From Alphaproteobacteria bacterium (GTDB taxonomy: Bacteria; Pseudomonadota; Alphaproteobacteria; Micavibrionales; Micavibrionaceae): 64,000 nt of DNA. Under the pieces are notes generated by a model that saw nothing but the letters and a program-made list of their open reading frames with translations, was not told where the DNA came from and made no database searches. The stretch spans positions 1,266,860 through 1,330,859 of the forward strand of contig JANQRF010000002.1 of NCBI GenBank assembly GCA_028289285.1, read 5' to 3'. Below, one piece after another: positions 17,650-26,841 of the stretch. Made by a program: the position numbers and the translations under genes. The number at the start of each line of letters is the position of its first letter. The first letter of the stretch is position 1.

Positions 17650-17940
17650 CTAAAATGGCTTTTCAGGAATTTCAGTATCTTCGGAAATATCGGAAAGCAA
17701 AGCTCTCAAACTTGATCGCCACGCCGCCCAGTTTGCTTTTTGATCAGAGGGAAAATCTTCGAGCTGCGTATAATCGCTTTCAGAAAGAAGCTTTTTGATT
17801 TCCTGTTTTTTATCAGCAATATTTTGAGCCGTGATCCGTTCTTGCCGTTCCAGAAGAGCCTTTTCCTGATCCTGCTTTTCCTTCTTTGTCAGCTCCCGCA
17901 ATTCATGCGTTCCCGCTTTTACATCTATGACTAACTTCAT
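17650..17940 (-). CDS. Tail fibre assembly/tail chaperone-like protein
   Basis: Protein of 96 residues. The N-terminus has a charged coiled-coil region. The C-terminal segment SDYTQLEDFPSDQKANWAAW followed by RSSLRALL matches the recurrent pattern SDWTQL.D.P...+..W..YR..LR of phage tail fibre assembly and tail chaperone proteins. It overlaps the fibre gene by 4 bp (ATGA), consistent with a chaperone made together with the fibre. Confidence 0.65.
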   Translation of the reverse strand: MKLVIDVKAGTHELRELTKKEKQDQEKALLERQERITAQNIADKKQEIKKLLSESDYTQLEDFPSDQKANWAAWRSSLRALLSDISEDTEIPEKPF

Positions 17941-19217
17941 GCCAATGGCCTTTCGTAAACAGATATTTTTCCGGCGCCGGAAAGGGTTAAAAAGCGAATA
18001 CTGTCAACCGCGCGGTCAGAGTCGACCAAGCAGGCACCGCCGACGGCTGCATCCCCGTTTTCATTGGTCATCATAATATTGCAGCTTGTTTTTTGATCCG
18101 AACGCGCCGGATCGTAAAAGAAAAGCCATGTTTTCGCCGCGCCGCTTAAAACCCTGAGCGGAATGATGGTTGTTGCAGTCTGGTTTGAAACGCTGTTAGA
18201 GCCCGCAGATGTCACTGTCAAAAGCCCGTATTTGTAATCACTTGCGCCGGCCTGAAAACTGGAACCTCCATCATCTGAAAGCCTGGCATCAGGCCCGCCG
18301 GAAGCGTCATCACTCTCAAAGTGGACTTCATAGCAATTTCCGGCCGTAAAGACGTTGTTGATATCTATCTGGCTGGGACTTCCTCCTGTCCAGGATGCCG
18401 TTGCAACCGGCGTGGCTCCACCGCCGCCGATCGATGACAATACAAGCCATACACTCAGGTCATCATCATACTTTAGAAGAATAGATTTTCTTGTGTTGTC
18501 GAGCGTAATATCGCGGCCGTCAGGCGTTTGAATATTTCCGGTGCCATGCAGGACCGTAACCGCTCTGGACGAGTTTTCGCATCTGAGCATAAGGATTTGA
18601 CCATCAGAGCCGGCCGTAATCGTATCCAGATCATCAGCAGAAGCATCACTCTCCGTGTCAACACTATGATTAACGCCTGTCGGTGTGATTTCTCCGGAAG
18701 AAATTGTCAGCTCGCCCGCATCTGGATAAATAATTTTACCGCTGAATGTATTTGCGCTGCTGAATGTATTGGCATCAGCAAGAGATGGGCCGTGATGAAA
18801 AACACGCTCATCCGTCAGATCGGCGTTTGTGATTTCCGTCATTCCGACAGTCAGATAGATTTGACCGACCGGCAATTTGCCGACCGTAAGAGCTGGAGCG
18901 GATGGTGATGCGCCCTCTGATCCGGTGATAACCGAAACCGTTCCCGTTGTCTTATCAACAACAACACGGTCGATCCGAGGGTTTGTGGATGGCGCCGTAA
19001 TCATTCCGGTGTTTTGCGCTGTAACTTCGGTGATTGCTGCGCCAGTGTAAATCCAGCCGGCATTCACCTTTACCGTCATATTCGGTGTATCTTGCGCCTG
19101 CGGGGCAAACATCGCGCCGATCCGGGTCAGGACGGAAATGCAGTCATCAATATTTGTCGGATACTGCGTGCCGCTATCGGAGGAATAATCCGGCTGGTTA
19201 AAAGGACTTAAACTCAT
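17937..19217 (-). CDS. Tail fibre/receptor-binding protein candidate
   Basis: Protein of 426 residues. The N-terminal about 150 residues resemble the phage structural module that describes a per-virion scalar field (MTVKVNAGWIYTGAAITEVT; PRIDRVVVDKTTGTVSV; GKLPVGQIYL), usual in tail fibres and baseplate-distal proteins. The rest is Ser/Thr/Gly-rich beta structure ending in a compact domain with DSDRAVDSIRFLTLSGAGKI. It is directly upstream of a tail chaperone-like gene. It probably determines host range. Confidence 0.65.
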   Translation of the reverse strand: MSLSPFNQPDYSSDSGTQYPTNIDDCISVLTRIGAMFAPQAQDTPNMTVKVNAGWIYTGAAITEVTAQNTGMITAPSTNPRIDRVVVDKTTGTVSVITGSEGASPSAPALTVGKLPVGQIYLTVGMTEITNADLTDERVFHHGPSLADANTFSSANTFSGKIIYPDAGELTISSGEITPTGVNHSVDTESDASADDLDTITAGSDGQILMLRCENSSRAVTVLHGTGNIQTPDGRDITLDNTRKSILLKYDDDLSVWLVLSSIGGGGATPVATASWTGGSPSQIDINNVFTAGNCYEVHFESDDASGGPDARLSDDGGSSFQAGASDYKYGLLTVTSAGSNSVSNQTATTIIPLRVLSGAAKTWLFFYDPARSDQKTSCNIMMTNENGDAAVGGACLVDSDRAVDSIRFLTLSGAGKISVYERPLA

Positions 19218-19218
19218 T

Positions 19219-20136
19219 TTATGGCTCCTTGACTGTTATGTCTGCAACGCCGCCAACATCAGCGCCGGCAGCATTTTCAAGGTGTATCGTGACTGAGGTT
19301 GTTGTTTTATTTTCCCACCAGGGAATAAGAGCGCCATCTTTCGGCGTGATCTCGATCAAAGGGCTGGAAAAGAACTGAGTTTCATAATTTAGGGTCGTGC
19401 CGCCAGGGGCAATCGTCTGCTCGACATATCGCTCTTCGCGGTCGCCTGCATCAACAACCGGCTTAAACCCTTCCAGATAACCCACCCCGTCCGCAGACAG
19501 CATCGTGGCCCTGTATTTCACATACCGCGCACTGATTGTCCCGATCGTCCAGGATTCATAGCCGTCATAACTCTCCGCATTTGCCCGGTAATCGATATAA
19601 AGCTCGGGGTTGGCTATTCCGGATCGATCGGAACGGATACCACCAATCAGGTCCGCCCAGACCCGGAATTCAAGCGCATCGAAACCGGCATCAAACTCGG
19701 GCGCAAAATAATCAGCTTGTGCAACCGGGTAAGGCACATATTGTTCAAAGAGCTCTTCATTTGTCAGCTCGTTCGCCTGCTTTGTAGAGTCCATTAAAAG
19801 CCGGCCGGACACCGCATGACGGACAAAATTTGAAACCGTGCCGGGCCAACGCGGCGCTTGCTCTTCTTCGTAAACAAGCCTGTTGGTATTGCCGACAGTG
19901 AATTCAATCTCCGCCGCTTCTTCGGAATAATTTTCAGACGTATCCTGTGCCTTGACAAGCAGCTTCCATGTGCCGGGCGGCAGCCGCGCTGTTGTCAGCT
20001 CGTTCCCGGATTCGAGGCGTTTGAGGACCTGGGCATTTTGCCAGCGGGCCTCAATCTGGGAGAGCGCCTCTTTACCGTCAAACGGCTGCGGATAGGGCCG
20101 CGTCGGCAAGCCTATGGGTGAAAGGACAGTCGTCAT
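19219..20136 (-). CDS. Tail tip accessory protein
   Basis: Protein of 305 residues encoded directly after the J-like region. The N-terminal part reads like a fibronectin-type module that continues the preceding tail-tip protein (ARLPPGTWKLLVKAQDTSENYSE), and the C-terminal part is beta-rich (FFSSPLIEITPKDGALIPWW). I recognise no named family. Its position between the J-like protein and the fibre suggests it forms part of the tail tip or attaches the fibre. Confidence 0.55.
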   Translation of the reverse strand: MTTVLSPIGLPTRPYPQPFDGKEALSQIEARWQNAQVLKRLESGNELTTARLPPGTWKLLVKAQDTSENYSEEAAEIEFTVGNTNRLVYEEEQAPRWPGTVSNFVRHAVSGRLLMDSTKQANELTNEELFEQYVPYPVAQADYFAPEFDAGFDALEFRVWADLIGGIRSDRSGIANPELYIDYRANAESYDGYESWTIGTISARYVKYRATMLSADGVGYLEGFKPVVDAGDREERYVEQTIAPGGTTLNYETQFFSSPLIEITPKDGALIPWWENKTTTSVTIHLENAAGADVGGVADITVKEP

Positions 20137-20137
20137 A

Positions 20138-20857
20138 TTAGGAAATCACAAATTCATCTTCATCGGCAGGCGCTTCGGTTAAGGCATTTTCAAGCGTGAT
20201 TTGCTTGGTTGTCCCGTTATAATCAGAAATCGTCCCGGTCTGCCCAGCAAGATTTCCGCTCGTGAATGTAATCACCCGGCCGTTATAATGGTCGTTCGTG
20301 GCCTCAGTCAGATCGGTGACAAAAGCGGTTGTCGAAGCCGATCCGTCATTAACCGATCCCGTGACAAGAGCATTCGCGCCGCGCTTTAGATTGGTCATGG
20401 CCGTCACATCACCGCCAAGCGCCTCGGCATCAACCGCTGGCCGATTATCAACCCCAGCCGTAACAGCATTCGTCAGCCATTGAGCGACATCAACCTTCTG
20501 ATATTTACTCGCAACAAACATCGACTCGTAAATATGCGTTGGTACGACCATCACCGGCACAGCGATCGGACGGCATACACTATCATCACGCAGAACAAAA
20601 AGCCCCTGTCCAAGCGTATCTGTATTGGAAGCCGTCAGCGTTACGGTATAAACGCCGCCGGCGCGGTGCGTCAGGGTTGTCGTGCCGGAAATATCCGTCA
20701 GCGCCGTGGCGCCGGCTTTATAAATCCCGATTTCATCAACTCCGCCGGCCGTCAATCCGGTTTCGGGCGTAAAGCCATCCGTGGCATCAACGGCCTGGCC
20801 GATGAAAATCGTAGCCGTGGCATCTTTTTTGAGAATAAAAACACCGTTTAAAAGCAT
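20138..20857 (-). CDS. Phage structural protein of the tail-tip region
   Basis: Protein of 239 residues. The first half has an immunoglobulin-like beta pattern (GIYKAGATALTDISGTTTLT; GGVYTVTLTASNTDTLGQ). The C-terminal half contains a module (NDHYNGRVITFTSGNLAGQT, then GTISDYNGTTKQITLENALT) common in phage structural proteins. Probably a baseplate or fibre-connector component; no precise function can be given. Confidence 0.55.
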   Translation of the reverse strand: MLLNGVFILKKDATATIFIGQAVDATDGFTPETGLTAGGVDEIGIYKAGATALTDISGTTTLTHRAGGVYTVTLTASNTDTLGQGLFVLRDDSVCRPIAVPVMVVPTHIYESMFVASKYQKVDVAQWLTNAVTAGVDNRPAVDAEALGGDVTAMTNLKRGANALVTGSVNDGSASTTAFVTDLTEATNDHYNGRVITFTSGNLAGQTGTISDYNGTTKQITLENALTEAPADEDEFVIS

Positions 20858-20871
20858 AACTGTCTCCTGTT

Positions 20872-23724
20872 TTAACTGGCCCGGATAAACCGGATTTCAC
20901 TCGCATCAAGATCAAGATCGGGCGGCAAATTGAAACGGATCGTAACCGTTTCACCGTTTTGCTGCGCGGACAATGCTGTCACGCGGCCGGGCAATCCGTC
21001 TTTCCCGACAACCGTATGCGTGGCAAGCGTGCTCCATGATCCTTCTTTACCGCTCTTGAGAATCCAGCGAAGCTGATACTCGTATTCGGTACCGGTATCC
21101 ACATTCTCGAGAGAGAGCTCGCCGGCGACCGCCGGGACAGAAACATAAGTCCAGGGACCATCATTGCCGGAAGGCCGATATCGCACTTGAAGCGTGACAA
21201 TATCAGTTTGAAGTGCCGACGGTTTTCGAACCGTGATTAAAATGCGGCTTCGCAAGGACCCGTCCGGATCGCGGAACAAGACATCACCGCCAGATTGCAC
21301 GTCCTGCACAGTCGGCGTACTCAGCGCAACATTGGCCGAAAGATTACTTGTAAATGCCGGGATCGTTCCGGTATCTGCATCGTAAACATCGGATGCGTGC
21401 GGCACGCAATGAATCCTCGCAGTTTGATCACCGCCGGATTCAATCTGCGTGACAACCGCTTCCAGGCTTTCCGCATCAGTTTCACCGAACATAAAAAGAT
21501 CACCGGCCACCGGCGCGTTGGCAAGTAAAACCGGCGTTGAAAATGTCAGCTCTGTCTGACCGGTTTCAACAACCGTATTGACTGCCTCATAGAGCGATGT
21601 GCCGTCATCGAGGCGAACCCGTACAACGTAGGTTTTCATCGCCTCCATATCGATCTCTTCATCGATCGTGATCTTGGTGGCGTGCGTGCCGTTATCCGTG
21701 ACCGACTTGATCCGGCCGGAAGCCAGGCCGAAGCGCGGCACATCATGGGTCAACAAAATCAGATCGCCGCGCGTGCAGACAAAGTTTTCGATATCGGTCC
21801 AGAACGTATAACGCTCCCGGCGCAGCCGCGCCTGAGCAATATGAAAGCGGCCGTGTTTCCATGCGAGATCGGAATCCGTTATCCCCGGAAGCTGGAGCTC
21901 TTCAAAGAGAGTGGCGTTGCCGGCATTATAACCGTCATCATAAACAATCCGCTCATCTTGCCGATAATCCTTGTCGGCATTTGGAAAACGCACACGGAAA
22001 GCGTGCGGCAAATCCGGGTAAATGATCTCGCTTTGAAATCCCCAGCTATTGCGGGGCGTAAAATGCTGCACCGGCGTTGTCCGCTCCCGGTCCATGATAA
22101 CCGTCCAGAGACCATCAGGACGGCCGACAGAGGCGCGGCCGGCGGAGGCAACTTCATGCAAAATCTCACCGACAGAAGCGGAATAGTCGATGATGGAATT
22201 ATAGGTATAACCGTTCGTAACACAGTCATCATAGAAGGCCTGCAAAGCGGTCAAATTCACCTCACTGTCCGGCACAGGGCGGGCATTAGCATTGCCCTGC
22301 AAAACCTCTTTTACAAGAGCCGCCGGGTTATTTGTCTGCGCTTCTTTGTTCCAGTTGGAGCCGTTATAAATCGGCAAGATCGAGGAAACCAGGGCATTCA
22401 AATCCTCGATATTGCCATTGAGCTGCCCGGAGGCTTTGATCCGGATTGCCGTTTTGGCGACCGGCTTTGAAAACTGGATCGGGTCATCCGTTGTGATGCT
22501 GCGAAGCCTGATCCAGTAGGAATCATCGAGGATTTTATCGCTGTTTGTATCACCGCTTGTGCGCTTGAGGCGGACATCATACTGCCCGCTCTCAACAGTC
22601 CAGCGAAGAGATCGCCGAATTTCACTCGGCCGGTTCGCCGTAACCGAGATTTGGCCGGCATTGACCCAATTTTCGGTTCCTGTCGGCGCATATTGCACCT
22701 CGATATTAAGCGTGCGGTTTTGACGGTTGCCGCGGTCATCATACAAAACCAATCCGCGCGGCAGGGCAACATCAACGCTGATCTCATCAACATCGGCCTG
22801 CGTTGTCCGGGTCTGCCATCCGGCCGCCTGGGTGAGTTCGATCGCAAAGGCATCTTCAAAAATATCATCTGTATAGAGCGTCAGGGGCGCATCATCATCA
22901 AATCCGTAACGATGCTCGACTTCAACATCTTCAAAATTATCGATCGATGTTTCTCCGATTTTAAGATCGGTGATATTCAGCGGGCCATATCCCCAGCAAA
23001 GCAAAATTCTTAAATACTGATCATCGCCGCTGATTTCCGTATAGGACAGAGCAGCCTGATCGGCGAACATCCGGTGAGTCCCGAGAACACGCGGAATTTT
23101 CTGAAATTTTGGAATCCGGTTCGAAGCGCTATCGATAAAATAATGCTGGCTGACTTTCGGATTTCCACCATTATAATTCTGCGTACCCAGCTTTGGCGTC
23201 GGCGCCGGCGCAATGGCATTGATCAAAAGGTGCCCGGCAATACCGATTGCGCCCTTGATCAGGAGCGAAGAAAATGCAACCTGGCTGGCAGTGGCAACAC
23301 CGCCGCCAAAAATACCAAGCGCCAGGTTTGTTGCAAAAGCACCGCTTGCCCAGGCAGAGGCCGCAATCACGGCAATTTGCAGGACGGTCCGAAGCGGGCT
23401 TTTACCGCCACCCCCGCCGCCATGCAGAGCCATCCGGATTTGGATCAGATGCCCGTCTTTCGGATACACACGGTGCCAGTTTTTAGGCGTTATCTCCCAA
23501 TCACCGATGAAGACGCGCGCACCGCTGCGATAAAAATCGATAGGCTGCACCGCGCAGAGAATTTCGAGAAGGCTTTTGCCGGGCTCAAAATAAAAATCAA
23601 CCCTTTCAAGTTTGAAAGGGTGCGGAGCGGCGCTAACGTGCAGTTTTCCCTCATGCGAGAGCGGCGTGACGATAGAAAGATTTTTTTCTGGATTTCCATC
23701 CAATAGAGTCTCTGTAGGATTCAT
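20872..23724 (-). CDS. Host-specificity/tail tip protein J-like
   Basis: Protein of 950 residues in the position of lambda gpJ, the central tail-tip protein that contacts the receptor. Early residues contain a short hydrophobic hairpin (IAVIAASAWASGAFATNLAL), as in many J-like proteins. The middle has the phage tail protein 3 fold (FRVRFPNADKDYRQDERIVY), and the C-terminus has fibronectin type III repeats (RYRPSGNDGPWTYVSVPA; EYQLRWILKSGKEGSWS). The first 74 bp overlap the NlpC/P60-like gene. Confidence 0.85.
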   Translation of the reverse strand: MNPTETLLDGNPEKNLSIVTPLSHEGKLHVSAAPHPFKLERVDFYFEPGKSLLEILCAVQPIDFYRSGARVFIGDWEITPKNWHRVYPKDGHLIQIRMALHGGGGGGKSPLRTVLQIAVIAASAWASGAFATNLALGIFGGGVATASQVAFSSLLIKGAIGIAGHLLINAIAPAPTPKLGTQNYNGGNPKVSQHYFIDSASNRIPKFQKIPRVLGTHRMFADQAALSYTEISGDDQYLRILLCWGYGPLNITDLKIGETSIDNFEDVEVEHRYGFDDDAPLTLYTDDIFEDAFAIELTQAAGWQTRTTQADVDEISVDVALPRGLVLYDDRGNRQNRTLNIEVQYAPTGTENWVNAGQISVTANRPSEIRRSLRWTVESGQYDVRLKRTSGDTNSDKILDDSYWIRLRSITTDDPIQFSKPVAKTAIRIKASGQLNGNIEDLNALVSSILPIYNGSNWNKEAQTNNPAALVKEVLQGNANARPVPDSEVNLTALQAFYDDCVTNGYTYNSIIDYSASVGEILHEVASAGRASVGRPDGLWTVIMDRERTTPVQHFTPRNSWGFQSEIIYPDLPHAFRVRFPNADKDYRQDERIVYDDGYNAGNATLFEELQLPGITDSDLAWKHGRFHIAQARLRRERYTFWTDIENFVCTRGDLILLTHDVPRFGLASGRIKSVTDNGTHATKITIDEEIDMEAMKTYVVRVRLDDGTSLYEAVNTVVETGQTELTFSTPVLLANAPVAGDLFMFGETDAESLEAVVTQIESGGDQTARIHCVPHASDVYDADTGTIPAFTSNLSANVALSTPTVQDVQSGGDVLFRDPDGSLRSRILITVRKPSALQTDIVTLQVRYRPSGNDGPWTYVSVPAVAGELSLENVDTGTEYEYQLRWILKSGKEGSWSTLATHTVVGKDGLPGRVTALSAQQNGETVTIRFNLPPDLDLDASEIRFIRAS

Positions 23725-24043
23725 GAGAACTTGCGGTTCCTTCTTGCGAATGAATCATAAAACCGTTTTCGGTGACAAAACCGATATGACAGGGCAGGCC
23801 GAGAATGTAGAGAACAACGGCATCACCGAATTTTTCTTCTCCGGCCGGAATTGATATCCATTTTTCGGTTTCACGTTCAAAGATTTTTGAAGTCTCTTTG
23901 CGAGCGACAGCACAGGAATATTCACCATCAAAGTCCGGCAGGAAAACACCGAATAATTCAACATACATGGCCCGGAACAAATCCCAGCAATTCAGCTCCT
24001 CAAACGGCACGCCGATAAATTTTTTGACATCTTGCGGCATCAT
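23651..24043 (-). CDS. NlpC/P60-like tail assembly peptidase (lambda K position)
   Basis: Protein of 130 residues. The catalytic Cys is in ELNCWDLFRAMY and the His in PCHIGFVTENGFMIHSQEG, the arrangement of NlpC/P60 peptidases in phage tail tips. Such domains cleave peptidoglycan peptides at infection or act in tail-tip maturation. Unlike lambda K there is no N-terminal JAMM domain, so this is the short form. It overlaps the J-like gene. Confidence 0.75.
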   Translation of the reverse strand: MMPQDVKKFIGVPFEELNCWDLFRAMYVELFGVFLPDFDGEYSCAVARKETSKIFERETEKWISIPAGEEKFGDAVVLYILGLPCHIGFVTENGFMIHSQEGTASSHESYRDSIGWKSRKKSFYRHAALA

Positions 24044-24051
24044 AAAGCCTC

Positions 24052-24528
24052 TTAGAAAAGCCCCGGAAAAGTGGACGGCGTGTAGATATCTGCCGGGTAA
24101 GGTTCTAAAATAAAATCATCAAGATCGAGCTCTCCCTGGATGCTGAGATCGGTAATCTGGACGTTTCTCAGCTTAAATCCAGGCCATTCAACCTCGACCG
24201 TATCAGGGTCCGAACCGAGCACGACTTGGAGCGTCATCGTCGGCGCAGAGGATATCGAGCGCAGCGTATCGGCAATCGTCCGATCGACATTGCTGACCCG
24301 GATTGTTGCGCGCGGAGATTTTGTTCCCTCTGGTTCATCTGGAAGAACAATTTCAAACGGGAAAGCAACAAATGTATTGCTGTTTGAAACCGTATCAATC
24401 GCATCTGAAGTAACACGTATAGGCGATACCAGATCGTCATGATCAATCGTGATTAAGATCAACACAACCTCTCCAGTATTTTGCTTATAAAGCGTCTGGA
24501 GCATTGTGCTGGAGAGCGTTCTGGACAT
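24052..24528 (-). CDS. Minor tail protein (DUF1833-like, lambda L position)
   Basis: Protein of 158 residues with the DUF1833 pattern: an N-terminal helix (SSTMLQTLYKQNTGEVVLIL) and the conserved FPFEIVLPDEPEGTKSPRAT / TIRVSNVDRTIADTLRS core. This family occupies the minor tail position between the tape measure and the NlpC/P60 protein in many siphoviruses. The start codon touches the stop of the upstream gene. Confidence 0.7.
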   Translation of the reverse strand: MSRTLSSTMLQTLYKQNTGEVVLILITIDHDDLVSPIRVTSDAIDTVSNSNTFVAFPFEIVLPDEPEGTKSPRATIRVSNVDRTIADTLRSISSAPTMTLQVVLGSDPDTVEVEWPGFKLRNVQITDLSIQGELDLDDFILEPYPADIYTPSTFPGLF

Positions 24529-24875
24529 TAAGGCTGGACCTCTAATTTAAGGCGTACCCTCCATTTACCGGGCACAAAATACGTTGTGGTCGGAACTTGT
24601 GCAAAAACAACATCAAGATCGCTCCCGCCATGAGGATCGGGGAAATCAAAATTTCCGGTCTCCTGGAGCGTTGTATAATAAAATGTTTTAAACGCGGCAA
24701 TCTGCGTCTCGCTCATAATCATCGTTCCGGAAAGATGGGAAACATTTGTTGTCGTACGGCGCCGGCGCTTTGGCGGACCGTAATCCATCGGCGTCTCGAT
24801 GACATTATTTTCCATTTCCTCTTGAACGGATTGACGTTCAAATTGCTGCGGCAGGGAAGCCGGCCAAGTAGTCAT
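24528..24875 (-). CDS. Minor tail protein (lambda M position)
   Basis: Protein of 115 residues beginning WPASLPQQFERQSVQEE, a pattern shared by phage minor tail proteins encoded just after the tape measure. An arginine-rich stretch (PPKRRRRTTTNV) precedes the beta-rich C-terminus (YFVPGKWRVRLKLEVQP). It shares one nucleotide with the next gene. Function inferred from position and general pattern. Confidence 0.65.
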   Translation of the reverse strand: MTTWPASLPQQFERQSVQEEMENNVIETPMDYGPPKRRRRTTTNVSHLSGTMIMSETQIAAFKTFYYTTLQETGNFDFPDPHGGSDLDVVFAQVPTTTYFVPGKWRVRLKLEVQP

Positions 24876-24887
24876 GTCTTTGCTCCT

Positions 24888-26837
24888 TTAGCGCTGAAAA
24901 CTTGACGGCGTAATGCCGTACCGAGTTTGCATAGGATCGTCGAGGGCGCCGCGGGAAACGGATTTTTGAACAATCTCGGTCAGGATAACCTCAACATCCC
25001 GTCCGCCATTGCCACGCGAAACACGCCCCTGCACCTGGTTTTGTGTCTGATTGATAATCTTGATATTCAGATCGCCGCGGCCAAGCGCTGACATGGGCGT
25101 AATCATGCCGTTCTGGCCGGGCGTGAAGAGCTCTGGCTCTCTCTCTCCAACAACATAAGACTTGCCTGCGCTTACCGGCCCGCCGCCGGCACGAAAACCG
25201 CCAAAAATATCACCGGCAAAAGATTTAAACAAACTAGTTGCCGTTTCACGGATCGGATCAGAAACAAGCTCTCTGAAAAATAGTGCTTTCAAATCCCTTA
25301 AAAGGTGTTCCGCAGCATCGCCAAGATTGTCAAAGTCATCGGCAACCTTATCAGCCGCATTTCCCCAGGCATCCCCAAATTCATCTGCCAGAGAGTTGAA
25401 ATTCTCAGTAGCCTCGGCCGCCTCTTCAACAGCCTTTTTAAGTTCGATATTTTGCCGGACAAGATTCTCAATTTCCTGCCCGCGCGCACTGTCACGCTCA
25501 ACACCGGCACGCTGCAATTCATTGTAAATGGCCTGCTCTTCACTTGTTCGGCCGAGCTGTTCGTTTTCAAACCTTAAGGCTTCAACGATTTTATTAATTC
25601 CGTCGGCACGCTGCTTGGCAAGTTTTTGAGCCTCCTCTTCCAACTTAAACCGCCTATCGTAAATTGCCTGCGGCTTTTGGCCAGGAACTGGAGGATTTGG
25701 TCCTAAAGGCCCAAAGGTGCCGAAAGTTTCACCCCGGGCGCGCCGTTGATTCGTGGAAGCGGTACGCTCTTCAAGATGAATACCGCCGACGAGCTGCCGG
25801 CGCTCTGCCAAAAGGCGTTGCATTTCCGCAGACCGCATAGGCGCCTCAAGGTCACCCAAAAAAGTATCGGCAAAAAGGCCGCCGCGCGGATTCTGGTATA
25901 GCTCGCGCAGGCGATCATCGATCGCAGCAAGCTGATCGGCTTTTGTCGCCGCGAAAACCCGGCGCAAAGCCGCGACCGCATCACCGGACAATTCAATAAT
26001 GTCTGTAAGCATGCCGGTAATTTCATTCAGTTTCTCACCAAAACCAGCGCGCTCAAGCTCAGCACCCAGATTTCGCCAAGCATTCTTAAGCTCTGTAAAT
26101 CCCTCCGTCGCGGTGCCTTCTAACTCAGAAGCAGCGCCTTTGTATTCTTCAAGAGCTTTTAGGATATGATTTCGAAACACCTCAGAAGAAATCTGACCGT
26201 CTTTAACCATTTGACGGTAGGCACCTGCCGTCGTGCCCGCAGCTTCGGCAATTTTATTCAAAAATCCGGGGACGGGCTCAATCACTTGGTTTAACTCTTG
26301 CGCCTGGACCTGCCCCTGTGAAAGGGCCTGCGACAAACCGTAAAGCACATCGGCGATTTGTTCATCTCCGACACCAAGCGCGGCTTTGAGGTTGGCAAAT
26401 CCTTCGGCAAGCTCATTCACCTGATCCCGGTTCAAAATACCGGCATCCTGCAAAGCAAGCAGGTTGCTATAGGAATTTGTCAGCGTAATCAGATCGATAT
26501 TAAGCTCACGCGCTTTATCCCGCAAATAATCCTGCGTTTTAGCAAAATCATCCGCACCGTCAGTCAGGCGCTTAAGCCGTAAATTCAATTTTTCAAAAGT
26601 CTGAATACTCTGATTTAAAGAACTCGCAGCACGAAAGCCCAAAAAAGCCGGTACAAGCCGGCGGAGAATTGTATTTGCAAAAAGACTGACCCGACCGTTT
26701 GCCCGGGTTGCAGCATCACCTATGCGCTGGAAAGCGCGCTCGCCCTTACGGCCTGTAGTCTCAAGCGTAGCATCAACAATACGCCCTCCCTGTGCCTGGA
26801 GCCGAATAATATATTTATGTTCGCTGCGGCCACCCAT
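24888..26837 (-). CDS. Tail tape measure protein
   Basis: Protein of 649 residues setting tail length. The N-terminus carries the tape-measure domain (TIGR02675-like): NSYSNLLALQDAGILNRDQV, GVGDEQIADVLYGLSQALSQ, EVFRNHILKALEEYKG. Long charged coiled-coil stretches follow. The C-terminus has the GGPVSAGKSYVVGEREPELF motif common at tape-measure ends, then a lambda-T-like tail. By the usual 0.15 nm per residue the tail would be near 100 nm, a short siphovirus tail. Confidence 0.9.
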   Translation of the reverse strand: MGGRSEHKYIIRLQAQGGRIVDATLETTGRKGERAFQRIGDAATRANGRVSLFANTILRRLVPAFLGFRAASSLNQSIQTFEKLNLRLKRLTDGADDFAKTQDYLRDKARELNIDLITLTNSYSNLLALQDAGILNRDQVNELAEGFANLKAALGVGDEQIADVLYGLSQALSQGQVQAQELNQVIEPVPGFLNKIAEAAGTTAGAYRQMVKDGQISSEVFRNHILKALEEYKGAASELEGTATEGFTELKNAWRNLGAELERAGFGEKLNEITGMLTDIIELSGDAVAALRRVFAATKADQLAAIDDRLRELYQNPRGGLFADTFLGDLEAPMRSAEMQRLLAERRQLVGGIHLEERTASTNQRRARGETFGTFGPLGPNPPVPGQKPQAIYDRRFKLEEEAQKLAKQRADGINKIVEALRFENEQLGRTSEEQAIYNELQRAGVERDSARGQEIENLVRQNIELKKAVEEAAEATENFNSLADEFGDAWGNAADKVADDFDNLGDAAEHLLRDLKALFFRELVSDPIRETATSLFKSFAGDIFGGFRAGGGPVSAGKSYVVGEREPELFTPGQNGMITPMSALGRGDLNIKIINQTQNQVQGRVSRGNGGRDVEVILTEIVQKSVSRGALDDPMQTRYGITPSSFQR

Positions 26838-26841
26838 TATA

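Noticed and set aside
21682..22470. 262-codon plus-strand frame opposite the J-like gene
   Set aside because: Fully antisense to a well-supported tail-tip gene; low complexity typical of shadow frames.
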